DNA of 64,000 nucleotides from Hymenoscyphus infarciens (taxonomy: Eukaryota > Ascomycota > Leotiomycetes > Helotiales > Helotiaceae), in contig LLCB01000001.1 of NCBI GenBank assembly GCA_001414345.1, positions 496,001 to 560,000 of the forward strand. Direction: 5' to 3'. Below, in pieces: positions 10,031-23,422 of the stretch. The notes below the pieces were generated by a model. The model was not told where the DNA came from, did not search any database, and worked only from the letters and a program-made list of their open reading frames with translations. Each line of letters opens with the position of its first letter. The stretch's first letter is position 1. Position numbers and translations under genes: made by a program.

Positions 10031-13000
10031 TCATACTCTTCGACTCATCGCAGCTGATGCGCCAGCGGAGGCGAGGTCTTGTTTTGCGCTCACGGCTCTC
10101 GTTACTCGTGGAAGGCTACTGCCTGAGTTTATGACCGCACCAGTACTTGTACGTTTGCTGCCGATGGAACTTGTTGAGCTGTTAAGCGTATTCACATTTG
10201 ATATCCGGCGGGCATGGGCAGTAGCGGCTATGCTCTTGCTTGGGCTTGTTCCTGCAGCTTCTCGATTTCTTACAGCTGCGCCATTCTTGAAACTCGTCAC
10301 TGGAGGCTCTGGAAGAGGTCGGTTGCTACCAGACGGTGTTGCAACGGTATTATGTCGTTTTATTGGCGAGTCATTGCGAAGAGTCGTACGGGCAACCGGA
10401 GGAGGAGCCTTCTTTCCCGTGATAAACTCATGCCTGACAGCATCATCTGGCTTCATCCTTCGATCAGGATCCCACCTTAGGCAGCGAGCGAGGAAGTCGA
10501 GAAAGGCTTCATCGTCACTCTTCAAAACTTGAGCAAGAGTTTTGGATGATGGTCGTCGACGGCGTCCTTTTGATGAGACCGTGAGACGTGGTTTGCCGAG
10601 TGAATCGAAGAAAAGCTTCCTTCGAGTACTCTTTTCAATCAAATGTCTTTCTGGAGGCCCAAATACTTCCATAATACAAGCAAGTTGCTCTTGCTCATTC
10701 TCGCCAGGGAAAATTGGAACCCCGGTGAAAAGCTCAGCTAATATGCACCCAAGACTCCACATGTCGATGGGCATACCATAAGTCATGCCAAGAATAACCT
10801 CGGGTGATCGATAGAAACGCGATTGGATATATGTATAGACCCTCTCATTCTCAAAACAACTGGACCCGAAATCGATGACCTTGATCTCCGAATGCATTGG
10901 GTGGGCCAACAGGATGTTTTCCGGTTTGAGGTCACAATGAATGACCTTTTTCGATTTCAACAATAATAAACTGCTAAGCATTTGTTTGGTGAATCGTCGG
11001 ACAACTTCCAGAGAGAAACCACGGAATGCGTTGGATTTGATAAACTCGTACAAATTCATGTCGAGAAGTTCGGTAGAAATGCAGAGATGTCCACGGAAAT
11101 AGAAACTTTGGGTGAAATTGACCATGCTGTGTTTATTTTGAGGATCCTAGTACGGTTAGCTTATGTCATTGAAATTATTTTGGTCATGCATACCCATTCG
11201 CGAAGCTTTTGTAGGATGTTGACTTCTACCAAAGCTTGCTGGTGGAATCTCTTCTTATTCCGAATGATCTTGATGGCTACCAAGACACCGGTTTTGTGAT
11301 CAATGCATCGCACAACCTGCCCAAAACTACCCTTTCCAAGAATATCGATAATTTCGTATCGGTATGAGAGGTGATCCCCAGGTACAATACTGTAATCACC
11401 GCGTTCGTCATCATAGCCAAAATTTGCACCGTCAGTAGTGAGATCACCAACATGCTTAGCAGCATGCTGGGTTCCACAAAAGTAGACCTCTTTGAAATCC
11501 ACAATCTCCCCTCGTTCGTAGATGTTGAGATTCGCGATCTGAAGTGCCTGGTGGGCCGACACGCGCTCTTTAGGAGTGGCGCGTTTCCTGAGAGCATCAA
11601 GAACCCTGGCGGCATGCTCCGTTTCTTTCCTCTTCGAAGCAAGCTTTTTCATGTATTCCTCTGCAATCAAATCGTCTTTGTCTAGATCCACTGTCCAACG
11701 ATCGGGTGCTCTCATGGTGCTACTCGATGCCTTTGAGCTCAACATTTTCTGCATAACAGATGATGTCGTGCGTGTGGTTCCTGTAGAGGGCTTTTCAGTT
11801 CTCAAATCAGGAACCTCCTTCTTTGGACTGCCGTTAACTCCCCAGCTATCGCTCCTCGTCCTATCGTGCCCCCCAAAAATACTCAGGCTTGACGCTGAAC
11901 TCTTCCTGCGCTTCGAATCCAGATATGTGGTGGATTTTACCGAGGGGCTAGGGCTAGGTACAGTGTAATTATTCAAGTTGTTCAGCGTTGCTGACGCTGG
12001 GAGGCGTGGAGGAGGCATATTATCATGCTTCGGAGGCGGTGGAGCGTGCTCAGCCCGTTCACTTGCAGCGTGAGAGATGATGTTATTGCTCTTGGATGTA
12101 CTTCTCTTCCACCCCAGACTCAGTTTTCGACGTAAAGAGTTCCCCGATGACGGTGTGGTAGGTTCTTCCGGGCTTGTCTCCGGAGCTTGAGGTGGAGTAT
12201 CGGTCTTGATTGTTCTAGACACCTTCTGGGCTCTAGGACCGGTTAGGCGAGGAGGGCGAGTGGCCTCCTGCGTAGTATCATGATTACCAAAATCACCACT
12301 CGTCTTCGACCTTGGCATGAAAGAATGCTCTCCATTATTCTTTGGTAGAGATGAAGAGATAAAAGGAGAGACCGTTTGCCTTTGATGCCTGTTGTTATTG
12401 CTGCTCTTCATTGGAATTGGTTTCGAGGCAGTCTCAGAGCCGCTTCCTCCCATCTGAGAAGATTCCGATCGCAAACGATGGATCGAGCTGCTGCTTCTCA
12501 TGTGTGAGAGAGCCGGTTCAGTCTTGTCATCATGGCGATTTCTGGAGAAAAATGAAGCTTTTGAGGCAGTCATAGGACTGCTTGGCGTCTTGGTGTTGAC
12601 GCGGCGAGGCGGAGTAACATTTCCATTCATTGCAGGCTCGTGTTGTTGTAGTGCTGCAACCTTGGCTGCTGTAGGAGTACTCAATGGCAGTAAATTCATA
12701 GGCGGTAGTCGTAGAGGCTTCAGATTCTTCTTCTTCGTGCTATTGATTGGGGTTGTTTGATTTTGGTCCGCCTCTGAAGACGACGTTGTTGGAACATATT
12801 TCCGGTTCTTTGGCTCCCTTTCATTCTTGATTGGTTCCCGAACAGATGCTCGACCCGAAAGACTGGTCGTGGATGTGCTATTTATACTACTCGCATCGAA
12901 TGGCATATTGGATTTCCGTCTACTGAAAAATGGTTGATCGGTTGGTGTATCTTTTGGTGATTCGTATGCTTTCGGAATCGCTGGGACCGGAGGTACCTCC

Positions 13001-14397
13001 TCGTCTTCATTATTACCCGCAGAGCTATTCACACTTCTAGGTTTCGGCGTAGGCAATCGCGAGGATGAAGGTTGTTGTGATAATCGGGGTTGGAGTGAAC
13101 CTGTGGAGGTTTGAGATGTGTTATAGCTTGCAGTTGACCCAATTGATAGGCCGGAGCTGTAAGACTTACGGGTGAGGTCTGGAGTTGTCCGTGAAGACAA
13201 TGGCGTTGAAACCTTTCTAGGCAACATTGAAGGGGATCTAGAAGATGTTCGAATTGTATTTACTTCGGGTTGTGGTTGCGGAGGGGTATTTGGCATAGGA
13301 GGCGCGCTTTGCAAAATCGAAAGTCTCTTTGCTCTGCGAGCATCTGTTGGGCTCACTGTCCTTGCCCCCAACCCAGAAGCATGCGAAGACGACGGAGGTA
13401 ACCCGGGCATTGTTGACATTCGTTTTGATGAAGAGGATGGCGTATTTGTCCCCCTCCCATTGACTCGTGCTGGTGATTTTGCTATAAAAGATGACGTCCT
13501 GCTATGCTCTGGTGTGCCCACATTTACTGAAAGATTAGTCTGACCTTGCCTCGAAGGTGGTTGGAGTGACTTGGTCTTTGCTGCTCGAGAGGCCGTCAAA
13601 CCTCTAGCACCATCTGTATAACTTGGACCGCCACTTGTTCGTGTTGTAGTCCCACCTGCGTCGGACAAGCCTTGAGATGATGTACTCGTTGCCAAACTGG
13701 GGCGTCGTCGTTGGCCAAGCTTCGTAAAGTCCGAGTCGACTACACCTGGTCCTATCGACTTGCGTGGTGCTCTTGCAGCATTGGATGCAGCGCTGCCAGA
13801 AATTGGTGGATATGCACTTTGCCGCCGATTGCGCATAGCTAGAGGAGCACTTGGTGGATCCATGGCCCCTGATGCCCCCGATGCCGTTGAAGAAACACTA
13901 CTCTGTCGCGTAGATGTGCTCTGCCTCCGTCCTAGCAATGATCCTGCTCTCGCTGGTTGTGGTCTGGCCGCACCACGACCAACACCCGTCCCTTTCCCCT
14001 CCGTCATGGCTGCCACCGTTCTCTTTTCCCCGATATTTGGTCCTCCTACGGCTGACAATGAATTCGTGAAATCATTAGAGGACTCGCCCGATATACTGCT
14101 ATGCAGGTCGTCGAAACTAGGTGATGGCAGGAAATCGAATGGACCGGTCGCAGTCTGTTCCGTGGGGCCGATTGAGCCAAATGAAAACAGCGGATGGTTA
14201 TTGCTCGAAGAGGCGCTGAGGGTTGGTTCTCTGCGCGATGCTACACGCTGTCCCGTGTTGGGGTGGTAATTCTCCTGCCTACAGCAACAATTAGCAAGAA
14301 TAGCAGCGATGGATGCACCGTCTGCAAGATCAACCTACAATTTGGTGGGTGAGTATTCTGGTCGTGGACCCAAAGGAGCTTTCTGGTCCCGAATCAT
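10031..14397 (-). CDS. pom1: Pom1-like DYRK-family protein kinase
   Basis: Exons are 14339-14397, 11194-14278 and 10031-11146 (introns of 60 and 47 bp), giving 1419 residues. The first ~900 residues are Ser/Thr/Pro-rich and disordered. A DYRK-homology box precedes the kinase (KERVSAHQALQIANLNIYER, then GEIVDFKEVYFCG). The kinase domain spans about 994-1290: glycine loop GKGSFGQV, catalytic lysine in VAIK (K1023), HCDLKPEN (D1120), DFG (D1140), and activation-loop YTY (1152-1154), the tyrosine autophosphorylation motif of DYRK kinases. In fission yeast Pom1 forms cortical gradients at cell tips that control polarity and mitotic entry; the same role is inferred here. Length and architecture fit Pom1 better than the Yak1 branch. 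The start codon lies in a small first exon and is the least certain part; the junction LREW|DPQNKHSM matches the conserved kinase sequence. Confidence 0.9.
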
Positions 14398-15766
14398 TGA
14401 ATGTTGAACGGCTGGCAAGTCAAGCCAGCGCGAAGTGAATGGCAGCTAGCAGTGGTCCTCCTCGTGTTCCTGTCTCGCGCGACTACTCCAGACTCAGTCC
14501 GTCCAAGGGCCGAGGAGGTCAATGGGCTATTTCATCTCCAGAAACGGTATCTTGAGGTCGCAGAAAGGGTTGACGCGGCTGAGGCGAATAGAAGTGGAGG
14601 AGGGACCAGCACGGTGGTCTAGGCGGAGATGATGCAGGTCGGTCGTGGAAAAATAGTAAGGGATTGGAGATGGTGATGGGCGTTGCGTGACTCTGTCGTT
14701 GCGTTGCGTTGCGTTGCGCTGCGCTGCGAGGCTAGGGGGCTACACTTCTGTACGAAGGAGATGTGGATGTTCTCGTGTGAGGAAGTCGTCAACACACATT
14801 GACTGCACTGCGATCAGATCTGTCTCTCTCCTTCACAACTGCTGCAAGAGGACGTCTGCGAAATTGGATATCTCACGTTTTGGTTGCTGAGGAAATCATC
14901 CACTACTGGCAAGGGTAGCCGAAGCGAACCCACTAGATCAACCAGTCTGAACCGACCCAGCACGAAATATGCCTGAAATGTTTTCTTATGTTGGTCTTGA
15001 TAATGTTATCATTTATGCTTATTGACTGAACTGTGTTTCGTCCACTAGCACACATGTCTTTCAGGACTTGCCAAAACCTACGTTGCCTAGGGCTGGACGT
15101 TGTTTGTACAGCAACGGCATCTGTAACCAATAAAGACGCGGCCCCCTAACTCTGCATTGTGTTTATGGAGGAGAGGCATTTGTATCATGGAACGGTACAC
15201 AGGAACATCATACTCTACGCGACTTGGAATTGACAAGACCATGTTCTTCTCCATTCTCCAGGTTCAATATAAACACCTGGGTACATATGAGGCTTGACCA
15301 AATTTTCTTGAACATCCTAGTGCTAGGATCGCCATGAAGATTTCTACCGGTACCTATGCACGTGCTATGTAATTCTGGAGAGTTACTCGTACCTTGTGTT
15401 TGCCCTAGCGGGGTGTTTGAGCAAAAGATAAGGCAACCCCTGATGCAAACGTCCATTTCCATAAAATGTCCTCGAACAATAACTATTTACTGCAGAGAAA
15501 TGCTCCTATCTGAGGTGCAATTATCCCTTTGGTTCGCCATGCAACTCACGCATAGGCGTGATTAGAAGTCTGGTTCAAAACTACTTGCATTTAGGCTAGA
15601 ATTACACTAAAATCTAGGTAGCTTTAAACTACGATGCTGCCAAACCAGTTTAGGAGTGCCAAGATATCAAAATTTGAATTGAAGCTACTTTTTACACTTC
15701 TTGTTCCACGTATGATGGTGGTGCCCCCCTTAGGATCGTCGAGAAACACGTCTGTAGAGCGTGAGA
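14398..15766. other. Intergenic region upstream of the kinase
   Basis: This is probably the kinase promoter and 5' UTR, with normal base composition until about 15.6 kb, where it passes into the AT-rich block. Frames here are short and unconvincing. It includes the pentanucleotide repeat at 14698-14727. Confidence 0.6.
14698..14727. repeat. Short tandem repeat (GTTGC)4(GCTGC)2
   Basis: There are four copies of GTTGC followed by two of GCTGC, about 300 bp upstream of the kinase start codon on the opposite strand. It is a simple-sequence repeat and could be polymorphic. Confidence 0.9.
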
Positions 15767-16131
15767 TATAACGGCACGAAATACACACAACTACAGAAGA
15801 GGCATATGAGAGTGCGTTTAATAGAATAACGTATGTAAATGCTAGGTACTAATACGGAAGAAAAGGCTAAACTGGCCTTTTCTGACTCTAGAAGAGTAGG
15901 CTACTATATATAAGAGGTTTAGATAATAAAAAGGGGTCTGAAACTGAACAACGACATACGTCGGCTAATATAAAAGCCCGAACCCTACGAAGTACGTCTA
16001 AAAGTCTAGATAGATATATAGACGTATATAACCTTTCTAAATTAGATAATACTAAATAATAACTACTAAAACCTTATATATATAACATATGCTATATAAT
16101 CTTAGCTATATAGAATAGTATACTATTATAT
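15767..16131. repeat. Left 365-bp direct repeat (LTR-like)
   Basis: It starts TATAACGGCACGAAATACAC and contains the small palindrome AAAGGCTAAACTGGCCTTT. It is the less mutated copy at its left end. Its first ~100 bp also match the spacer of the palindrome at 57.5 kb. Confidence 0.75.
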
Positions 16132-18420
16132 CTCTCTCTCTTAAAAAAGACTTATTCTTAAGTCTATCTAACTCTTATTATTTAAGATTGAATTAGAATA
16201 GTATATTTATTGATTTTATTATAAGTAAGAAGATTAGAGTTTAAATTATAGCTAATCTAGGTTTAAAGATACTTTATTTATTATAATATTATAAGTAAGA
16301 TAAGATATTAGTTTTAAATCTTAACCGACCTAGTTTATAAATACTTATAAAATAGAGACTTCGTTTCTAATCCTTTAATATTAAAGCAAGTATTCGCGTT
16401 TACTAAAAGAGTATAGTTTAATCTATCTAGTAGATTAGAAAAAGTTTAAAGTAAAATTAGAAAAAGTTTAAAAGTCGAAAGTAAATTTAGAGTAGAGTTA
16501 GAAGTCGTTTAGTTATAATTTATAGTAATAACTTAGTTAAGAGCTTACTTCGAGAGTATACTAATTTATATCTAATTTGAATTTTAAAAAAAAAGAGTAT
16601 AAGTTCGTCTAAACTAAGGTTAGTAGAGACTTAGAGTAAAGTTAGAATAAAGAAGTTAATAATATTATAGATAGTAATAACTTAGCTAAAAGGTTATTAT
16701 CCTTTTAAGAGTATACTAATTCGTATTCGATTTAAAAAGTTTAAATAAAAAAAGAACTTCAGGTCTAGTTAGAAGTAAAAAGAAAGTAAGACTCTATACT
16801 AGAGTTAGTAGAGTTTTAGCTAGTTAAAAACAAAGTTAATACTGAATTTAAAAATGCTATCTAAAGTTTAAGATAATAAAAGAAGAGGTTTTAGCTAGTT
16901 AAATAAACTTAATACTAAATTTATTATATTACTTTATTCTCTTTAGCGATTTAGGTCTAAATCGGAGTACTTAAGAACTTATTTATAATCGTCTTCTGAT
17001 TCTAATTCTACTTTAGAAGTAGAAGAAGATTTACTATCGTATTATAGAGAGTTTAGTTCTATATTAGATAAGAAGAGAGAGGTATTTTAAACCGTAGTAC
17101 TAATATATTATAACTTAGCGTTTTAGTATATCTTCTTATCTATAGCTAAAAGATTAGATACTATTCTAGTAAAGTTGTTTTTCTAATCTCTCTTCTTTAT
17201 AGTAGCTAAGGTTTAAAGCCGAGGTATAATCTTATTCTATATATAGAAGAACTTATCTAATTCCTATACTTCTTCGAGTATAGCTATACTTAAGAAGTAA
17301 CTTTTAAAATTAGTAAAGGTTTCTTTAGTATTATCTTCTCTACCTGTTTCTAAGGATTCGAAAGCGTTTTAGATATTCTTTATCTTATAACTAGTTAAAA
17401 AGTAAGTATTTAAAAGAGTAACTATTTTATCTTAATCTTAGAAAGTATTCTAAACCGAGTCTAACTCGTATCTAGGCTCTAGGTAGTTCTTAGCTAGTCT
17501 AGTTATTATACTCTAAATAAGAGCTTTTTAAGTTAGAGGTAAACTATAATAGTCGGCATTTATATAGAGTCTATCTTATACTAAGATCTTCTATTACTAG
17601 TATATAGGTGAAATGCTATTATCTAAGAGTTTAATCTTTTTAGTTATCTTACTTTTTTATTAGAGAGTATTTAAAAAGGCTTTAAAGCTATATTAGATAA
17701 GAGTATATTAGAAGGTATTAGAGATAGCTGCTTATAGTTGAAAAGAGTATAAATTAGAGCTTAGAAGTAGAAGAGAGTTAGATTAAGAAGAGTTTAGAGA
17801 CGAAGCAGTTTATTAACTTTAAATTATAAGCTTACTTCTCTATCTTTCTAGCTTAGCTAGCTAATTCCTTATTTCTTAATTTTCTACTTCTAAAGCTTAT
17901 ATAACTAACTATATCTAGTCTATATTTAAGAAGTCTTACTAGTCTCTTTAACTATTGTTTTATTAAGATCTTCTAGATCTTAGTATATAGATACTATTTA
18001 GATAGCTTTTAAAAAGAGAAGTAGCTCTAGAAGAGCGTTTAACGCCTTATAGTAGAACTAGGTTTAATATTTCGAAGATATCGATTTAGAGAGAGAGAGA
18101 GATAAGGTTAGATTTAGAAGCCTTTATAATAACTATATTAACTTATTTACTAAATCTAGAGTTATTAGAACTCTTAGGAATACTTAGTATATTCTACTCT
18201 CTTAATATATAAGTTGCGATTTTTACTAGCTATTTATATAGATACTAAACCCTAGTATTACTAGCTATCTAGATAGTCTCTAATTACTTAGCTATTTAAG
18301 AATATTATCCTTCTAGTTTAAATCTAGACTAAGTTATATTTAAAAACCAAAGAAGTAATAAAAAGCTTAAAAGAGATATTATTTATACTATTACTAGTAA
18401 AGAGTAGTTTAGCCTTTTTA

Positions 18421-18785
18421 TATAATAGTATAAAATATATATAACTATAGAAGAGATATATAGAAGTATATTTAGTAGAATAATATATATAAATACTAGA
18501 TACTAATATAGAAGAAAAGGCTAAACTAGCCTTTTCTAACTCTAGGAGAGTAGACTACTATATATAAGAGGTTTAGACGATAAAAAGAGGTCTGAAACTA
18601 AATAACGATATACGTCGGCTAATATAAAAGCTCGAACTCTATAAAGTACGTCTAAAAGTCTAGATAGACATACGAACGTATATAACCTTCCTAAATTAGA
18701 TAATACTAAATAACAACTACTAAAACCTTATATATACGGCATATACTATATAATCTCGGCTATATAGAATAGTATATTATTATAT
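18421..18785. repeat. Right 365-bp direct repeat (LTR-like)
   Basis: This is the partner of 15767-16131. In its first 100 bases nearly every CG-containing word of the left copy is turned into TA or CA/TG forms. Further right it keeps C or G where the left copy is mutated (for example CGGC versus TAAC near 18738). Confidence 0.75.
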
Positions 18786-19148
18786 AAGAGGCCTGCTTTT
18801 TAAGAGCTTTTTTAGTAGCTTTAGAAGCTCTTTTAGTAGACTTTTTAGTACTCGGAGTAGTATTAGTCTTACGCTATTCTAGAGAAGGTATATTAAGTAA
18901 AAAGAAGAATAAAATAGTATAAAAGTAGTAGTAGAAGTAGTAGAAGTAGTAAGAGAAACTTAGCTTATATACTTATATTATAGACTAACTTATACTAAAA
19001 TAATTATTTTTTTAATTAGACGTTTTAAATATAAGATTATAGATAAATTATTATTAAATTTCTATATTATTATATACTTTTGTATAGTTTAGAACCGCGT
19101 TCTACTAAATCACGTGAGTTGTATAGCGAACTATACCGGAGAGAGAAA

Positions 19149-22100
19149 CGCTATTCTGTCCTAACGCTAGTATAGGTACTATGCTAGTATATAAAATTAG
19201 CGAAATTTCAATATATTCACTCTTACTAGAAAACAATCGCTACTACCTTTCTAAAAAGGACTAGTTCTACCTAAAAAAGTGAATTTATACTAAGAGACTA
19301 TAAATACGTAAAATCAGTTAAAAAGAGTAAATAAAGCTTATAATAATAATAAATTAATAAACTACGTATAATTAAATAAAGCGTCTAAAAAGTTAATTTA
19401 AAGCTTAAAAAGCTTAAATCTAAGGACTTTTCTTAATTATATACTAATTACCTAATCGAGCTAGTACTTTCTCTTTACGTTTATACTAGATATAAGTCCT
19501 TCTAGTATACTCTCTTACTAATTCTTATAAAACGCTATACTAAGGTCTTTAGTAATCTGCTTATCGACTTCTATCTATTACTCTATATTATCTAGTATTT
19601 AATTTAGTTATATCTTATTAATTAGTATATTATAATATATACTTTAAGAAGGTAAAGAAGCAGTAGTAGTAGTATTAAAGGCGTTAAATTAAGAGGTTAA
19701 ATTAATATCTATTCTAGAGTAGTAGAGGTTAGATTAAAAGAAGCTATTCCGACTTTTATAAGTAGTACTTATATATTATAATTACTAAGTATCTTATATA
19801 ATAAGTATATTAAATTCTATAATAATCTCTTATTACTTTTCTACGATCTAATTCTCTAGCTTCTTACGCTTAATTATATCTTAAAATTATTTAAATTTAC
19901 TAATACTTTTTAATAGTAATAGTTTTATTTATACCTCTAGTATATCTCGTTTTTAGTAGAAGTCCTTAATTATATACTCTCTATTCTTAATCTAAAAGAC
20001 TACTTCCTCTACCTTCTACTAACTATTTTAGTATATATATATTTAAGAGTTTTTAGACGTAATATACTCTTTAAGAGGATTATTAGATTATGCTTATTAA
20101 GAGTATTAGAATATTATATATCTCTTAGTATCTTAGAAAGCATTTAAGTACTTATACTAATCGAGTTACTATTATTAATCTTACGTATTAAGCTTAAGAA
20201 GAAGGATATATTATTTAAGTATATACTAGTAGAGTAACTTCTATATATAAAAGCTCTTATAATTATACTTACTATTAGTATTAAGAGTATAGCTCTTATA
20301 TAATAATTATTAAGCTTTTATAAGTAAACCTTTAATAGCTTTATAATATACCTCCTCTACGTCTACTAAGTTACTTATTAGAATATCTTATACTAATTAT
20401 AAGAATAGTTCTAGCTAAGGATATTAATCTATAAATATGTTAACTTTATTATTAAGATTATATATAGCCTTTTTATTCTTATTTACTTAATTATTAGCGC
20501 CTTTCTTAACTGTTTATACTATAAAAGTAAGAGTATATCTAGAATCTTAGTTCTTATAAAAGAAGAGAGACCTTTTAAGCTTATAGTACTATTCTTTATT
20601 TAAGCTAGTAGTAAGAACTTATATAAGAATTAGCTCTTCTTAATAAGCGTAGTTTACCTACTTTTTACTAGTATCTTTCTACTCTTTTTATATATACTTT
20701 TTTATATCTTAGAATTTATTCCTACTCTTTTTAAAAGTAAGGCTATCTAGGATTATATTAAGAGTAGATTATATTAATTTATTATATCTAGCTTTTATAT
20801 ATTAATAAAATAGTATACTCTTAAGATAGTTAGCAGCTTATATAAGATAATCTTATTTATAAGTTTTAAGGTTTTAATCTATTATTTAGCTAGAGTACTA
20901 TATATAGATAAAGTACTTAATAGTGCTATATAGAGAGAATCTATCCTCTTTAATAAATACGTTCTTAATTATAAGTTACTTAATAGTAGAGTTATTAGAG
21001 AGTATATACTTAATATACTATTATATATTAAGCCTCTCTTTTACCTAGGTTATAATTTAATAAAAGTAAGCTTTAATAATCTCGCTATCTTTATTAGAGA
21101 TAAGAAAGAAAGCAGATAGTAAGTATACGCTCTTAGATAAGCGATATACTAATAAGAAGAGCTTCTATTTAAGGTAATTAGTTTTATAAGTAGAATTAAT
21201 TAGTATAAGATATCTATCTTTTATAAAGAGCTCGAGTCTCTTTACTTTTATCTATATAAATCTCTAAACTTTATACTCTTCTCTACTCTTTAGCTTATTC
21301 TTTTTAGAGCTCTTTCCTCTTTTATTAATAATAATAGAGTTATAAAAGTAGAGTCTCTTTTCTTATACTATATACTTCTTTAAATATTCTACTACTTATT
21401 CTATCTTAATAAGAAAGCTATCTTATTTATTAGAGAATTTAGAAGGTTTAATTAATCCTTTAACTCTACTAAGGCCTTATCTCTAAGTAGTAGTATTAAG
21501 TAATTGTTTTTAATTATATATATTCTTAAGTAAGAGGTATTATTCTCTAGTATTATCTAATTACGCTTAGCTTCTTTTAAAAGTAACTATAATAATAAAA
21601 GGCTTATATCTAACTTTAAGTTAGCTTTTAATAATTTAGTATATAGTATAATTCCTTCTTTTTAGATTATAATTATTAAGAGTATAGCTATAATCTCTTA
21701 TAGTAGTAGTTTATATAATTTAGACCTAATTATTAAGTTAGTAGTAGATTACTTAAATAGTATAAGAGTACTTAGAGGTTAAATTATATATAGTATTAAT
21801 TATTTTATTAGTAGCTATACTTTAATTCTTTTTATACTTAAAGATATAATTATATTAGAACGTTTATATATTATCTTTATTACTTTAAGAAGTATACTTA
21901 ATACTCTATATATTTAAGAGATAAGGCTATAGTATATCGAAGTCCTTCTTAGATAGTAATATTCTATCTAAATTAGTATACTTAAATAACTTCTTATACT
22001 ACTATAAGAGGCTCTTAGGATTATTAAAGAGATTAACCTTTTATAGAGGAGAATAGAGAGTCTTAGACTATTTATATACTCGTAGATTAGAAGAGTTAGG

Positions 22101-22766
22101 CTTTATCTTAGATTAAAAGATTTAAAAGATAGAAGAGAGTATTAATATATTTAAGTGTAAATTTAAATTTAGTTATAAGCTAATTTAGATATACTAGATA
22201 TAGACGTAATACGATTTATATTAAAGAGGTGAAAAGGCTTAAATTTATTTACTTTTATATATAGAAGACGCTTACTCCTAGCGAGTAGGTATAGAAGAGT
22301 GTCTCTCTTACTAGAGAGTCTAGAGAGCTAGCTCTCTAGAGAAAAGATAAGTACTTATATATATTACTATTAGAATATGTCTAGAAGTTAGGTAATACTC
22401 TAAAGAGATAAAACTAAGGTTATTCCTACTTTTTAGAGATATTGATATTTTTATTAGTTTCGTTAGTTTAACTAGTTAAGTATATATTTAAGTGTTTTAT
22501 AAGTATTAGATACTTTTAAGTAATAATTTAAGTTATATCTATAGTTTCTAGAGTATTAGTATTTAGAAATATAATAATATATATATATAATATAAAAGGA
22601 TTTTAAAACGCTTTTAGTAGAGTAAATAGGAGGACGAGGGGGTAAATCACATGGTGGCGCTCTTAGTATACTAGGGGCTAGAGTGAATAGGAGGATGAGG
22701 GGGCGAATTACGTGGTGGCGCTCTTAGCATACCAGGGGCCCCTGCTAGCGTTGGGACAGAATAGCG
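19149..22766. mobile_element. RIP-degraded element with terminal inverted repeats, about 3.6 kb
   Basis: CGCTATTCTGTCCTAACGCT at 19149 reappears inverted at 22747-22766 as CGCTATTCTGTCCCAACGCT; similarity weakly continues inwards (GGTACTATGCTAG versus GGTATGCTAAG). Between them the + strand holds one frame that, from roughly 20.85 to 22.2 kb, is interrupted almost only by TAA/TAG at positions compatible with RIP of CAA/CAG. This suggests one large former protein on the + strand. Readable fragments near the end include KDIIILERLYIIFITLRSIL and LRLKDLKDRRE. I do not recognise the protein, so the class (DNA transposon or other) is open. No clear target duplication is seen. Confidence 0.6.
22620..22741. 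repeat. 61-bp tandem duplication at the right end of the element
   Basis: Units 22620-22680 and 22681-22741 are head to tail. Differences are mainly transitions (GACGAGGGGGTAAATCACAT versus GATGAGGGGGCGAATTACGT). Both contain GGTGGCGCTCTTAG. The sharp change from AT-rich to normal composition falls at this repeat. Confidence 0.9.
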
Positions 22767-23422
22767 CAATCCAGAGGAGATAGGCCGGGGGGTTTGTTTT
22801 GAGGTACCCCTTGTATGTGCTCCTGCTCTTCTCACTCGGTGGACTTTTCATTTCCCAACCAGTTCGTGCGCCTTTATTTCTGGGTAGGCAGTTCGGAGTA
22901 TTTTGTATTTTAGAGTCTCATCTGTCAAGTTAGAATCGAATCGACACCCGCATGCATATGCGGACCGCGTCTCGTTCTTCGAACTTTCCAAGACAATCCA
23001 ACTTATCAACTTGGATAGTCTAAAAACAAAATTTGATTCTTTCTAATTTGTTCTAACTTTTTAAGAGTAAAATCTTTCTATAAACTTAGTTACTGAATTG
23101 CCCCCTCAAATACGAGGCTCCAATATGCCAAGCTTAGCTGCCGAGGAACGTCATCGGCCAGTAGTGAGGCGCAAAGAAAGATGGTCAGTGGAAGTAAACA
23201 TCGACACCATTCACAACAGACTTGAGCTGGTAGGTAAGGAATGTCGAAGAATAAACCATCGCCAGGTCGCACTATTTGTGCCGGAACCCCGAAGTAGTAT
23301 ATACCTCTGCAAGACCAAGCATAACGACGAAAGCACTTAGGTACCCCAGTACCCCGCGAGCTCTCCACAATCTCCCAGACCAAAACCTCCCACAGGCCCG
23401 AATCCAGCTCTTGTTTTGTACG
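22767..23422. other. Upstream region of the peroxin gene
   Basis: Composition returns to normal. There are no supportable frames other than the peroxin's own 5' leader. It likely contains that gene's promoter and 5' UTR. Confidence 0.5.

Larger units (their letters stand above)
15767..18785. mobile_element. RIP-degraded LTR-like retroelement, about 3.0 kb
   Basis: Two 365-bp direct repeats (15767-16131 and 18421-18785, constant offset 2654) bracket about 2.3 kb of AT-rich sequence. The repeats differ almost only by C/T and G/A changes in both directions, as expected if each was mutated independently by RIP. The interior has no intact frame; its stop codons are mostly TAA/TAG, consistent with mutated CAA/CAG. 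The size suggests an internally deleted or non-autonomous element. I could not recognise gag or pol motifs, a primer-binding site or a target duplication, so 'LTR-like' rests on the direct repeats alone. Confidence 0.7.

Noticed and set aside
14401..14622. Short + frame upstream of the kinase
   Set aside because: It overlaps the promoter/leader of the kinase gene on the other strand and has no supporting features.
16200..22600. Microsatellite-like TATA/CTAT repeats as CRISPR-like or satellite arrays
   Set aside because: No regular unit length or conserved spacing; the pattern is the base bias left by RIP, and this is a eukaryotic genome.
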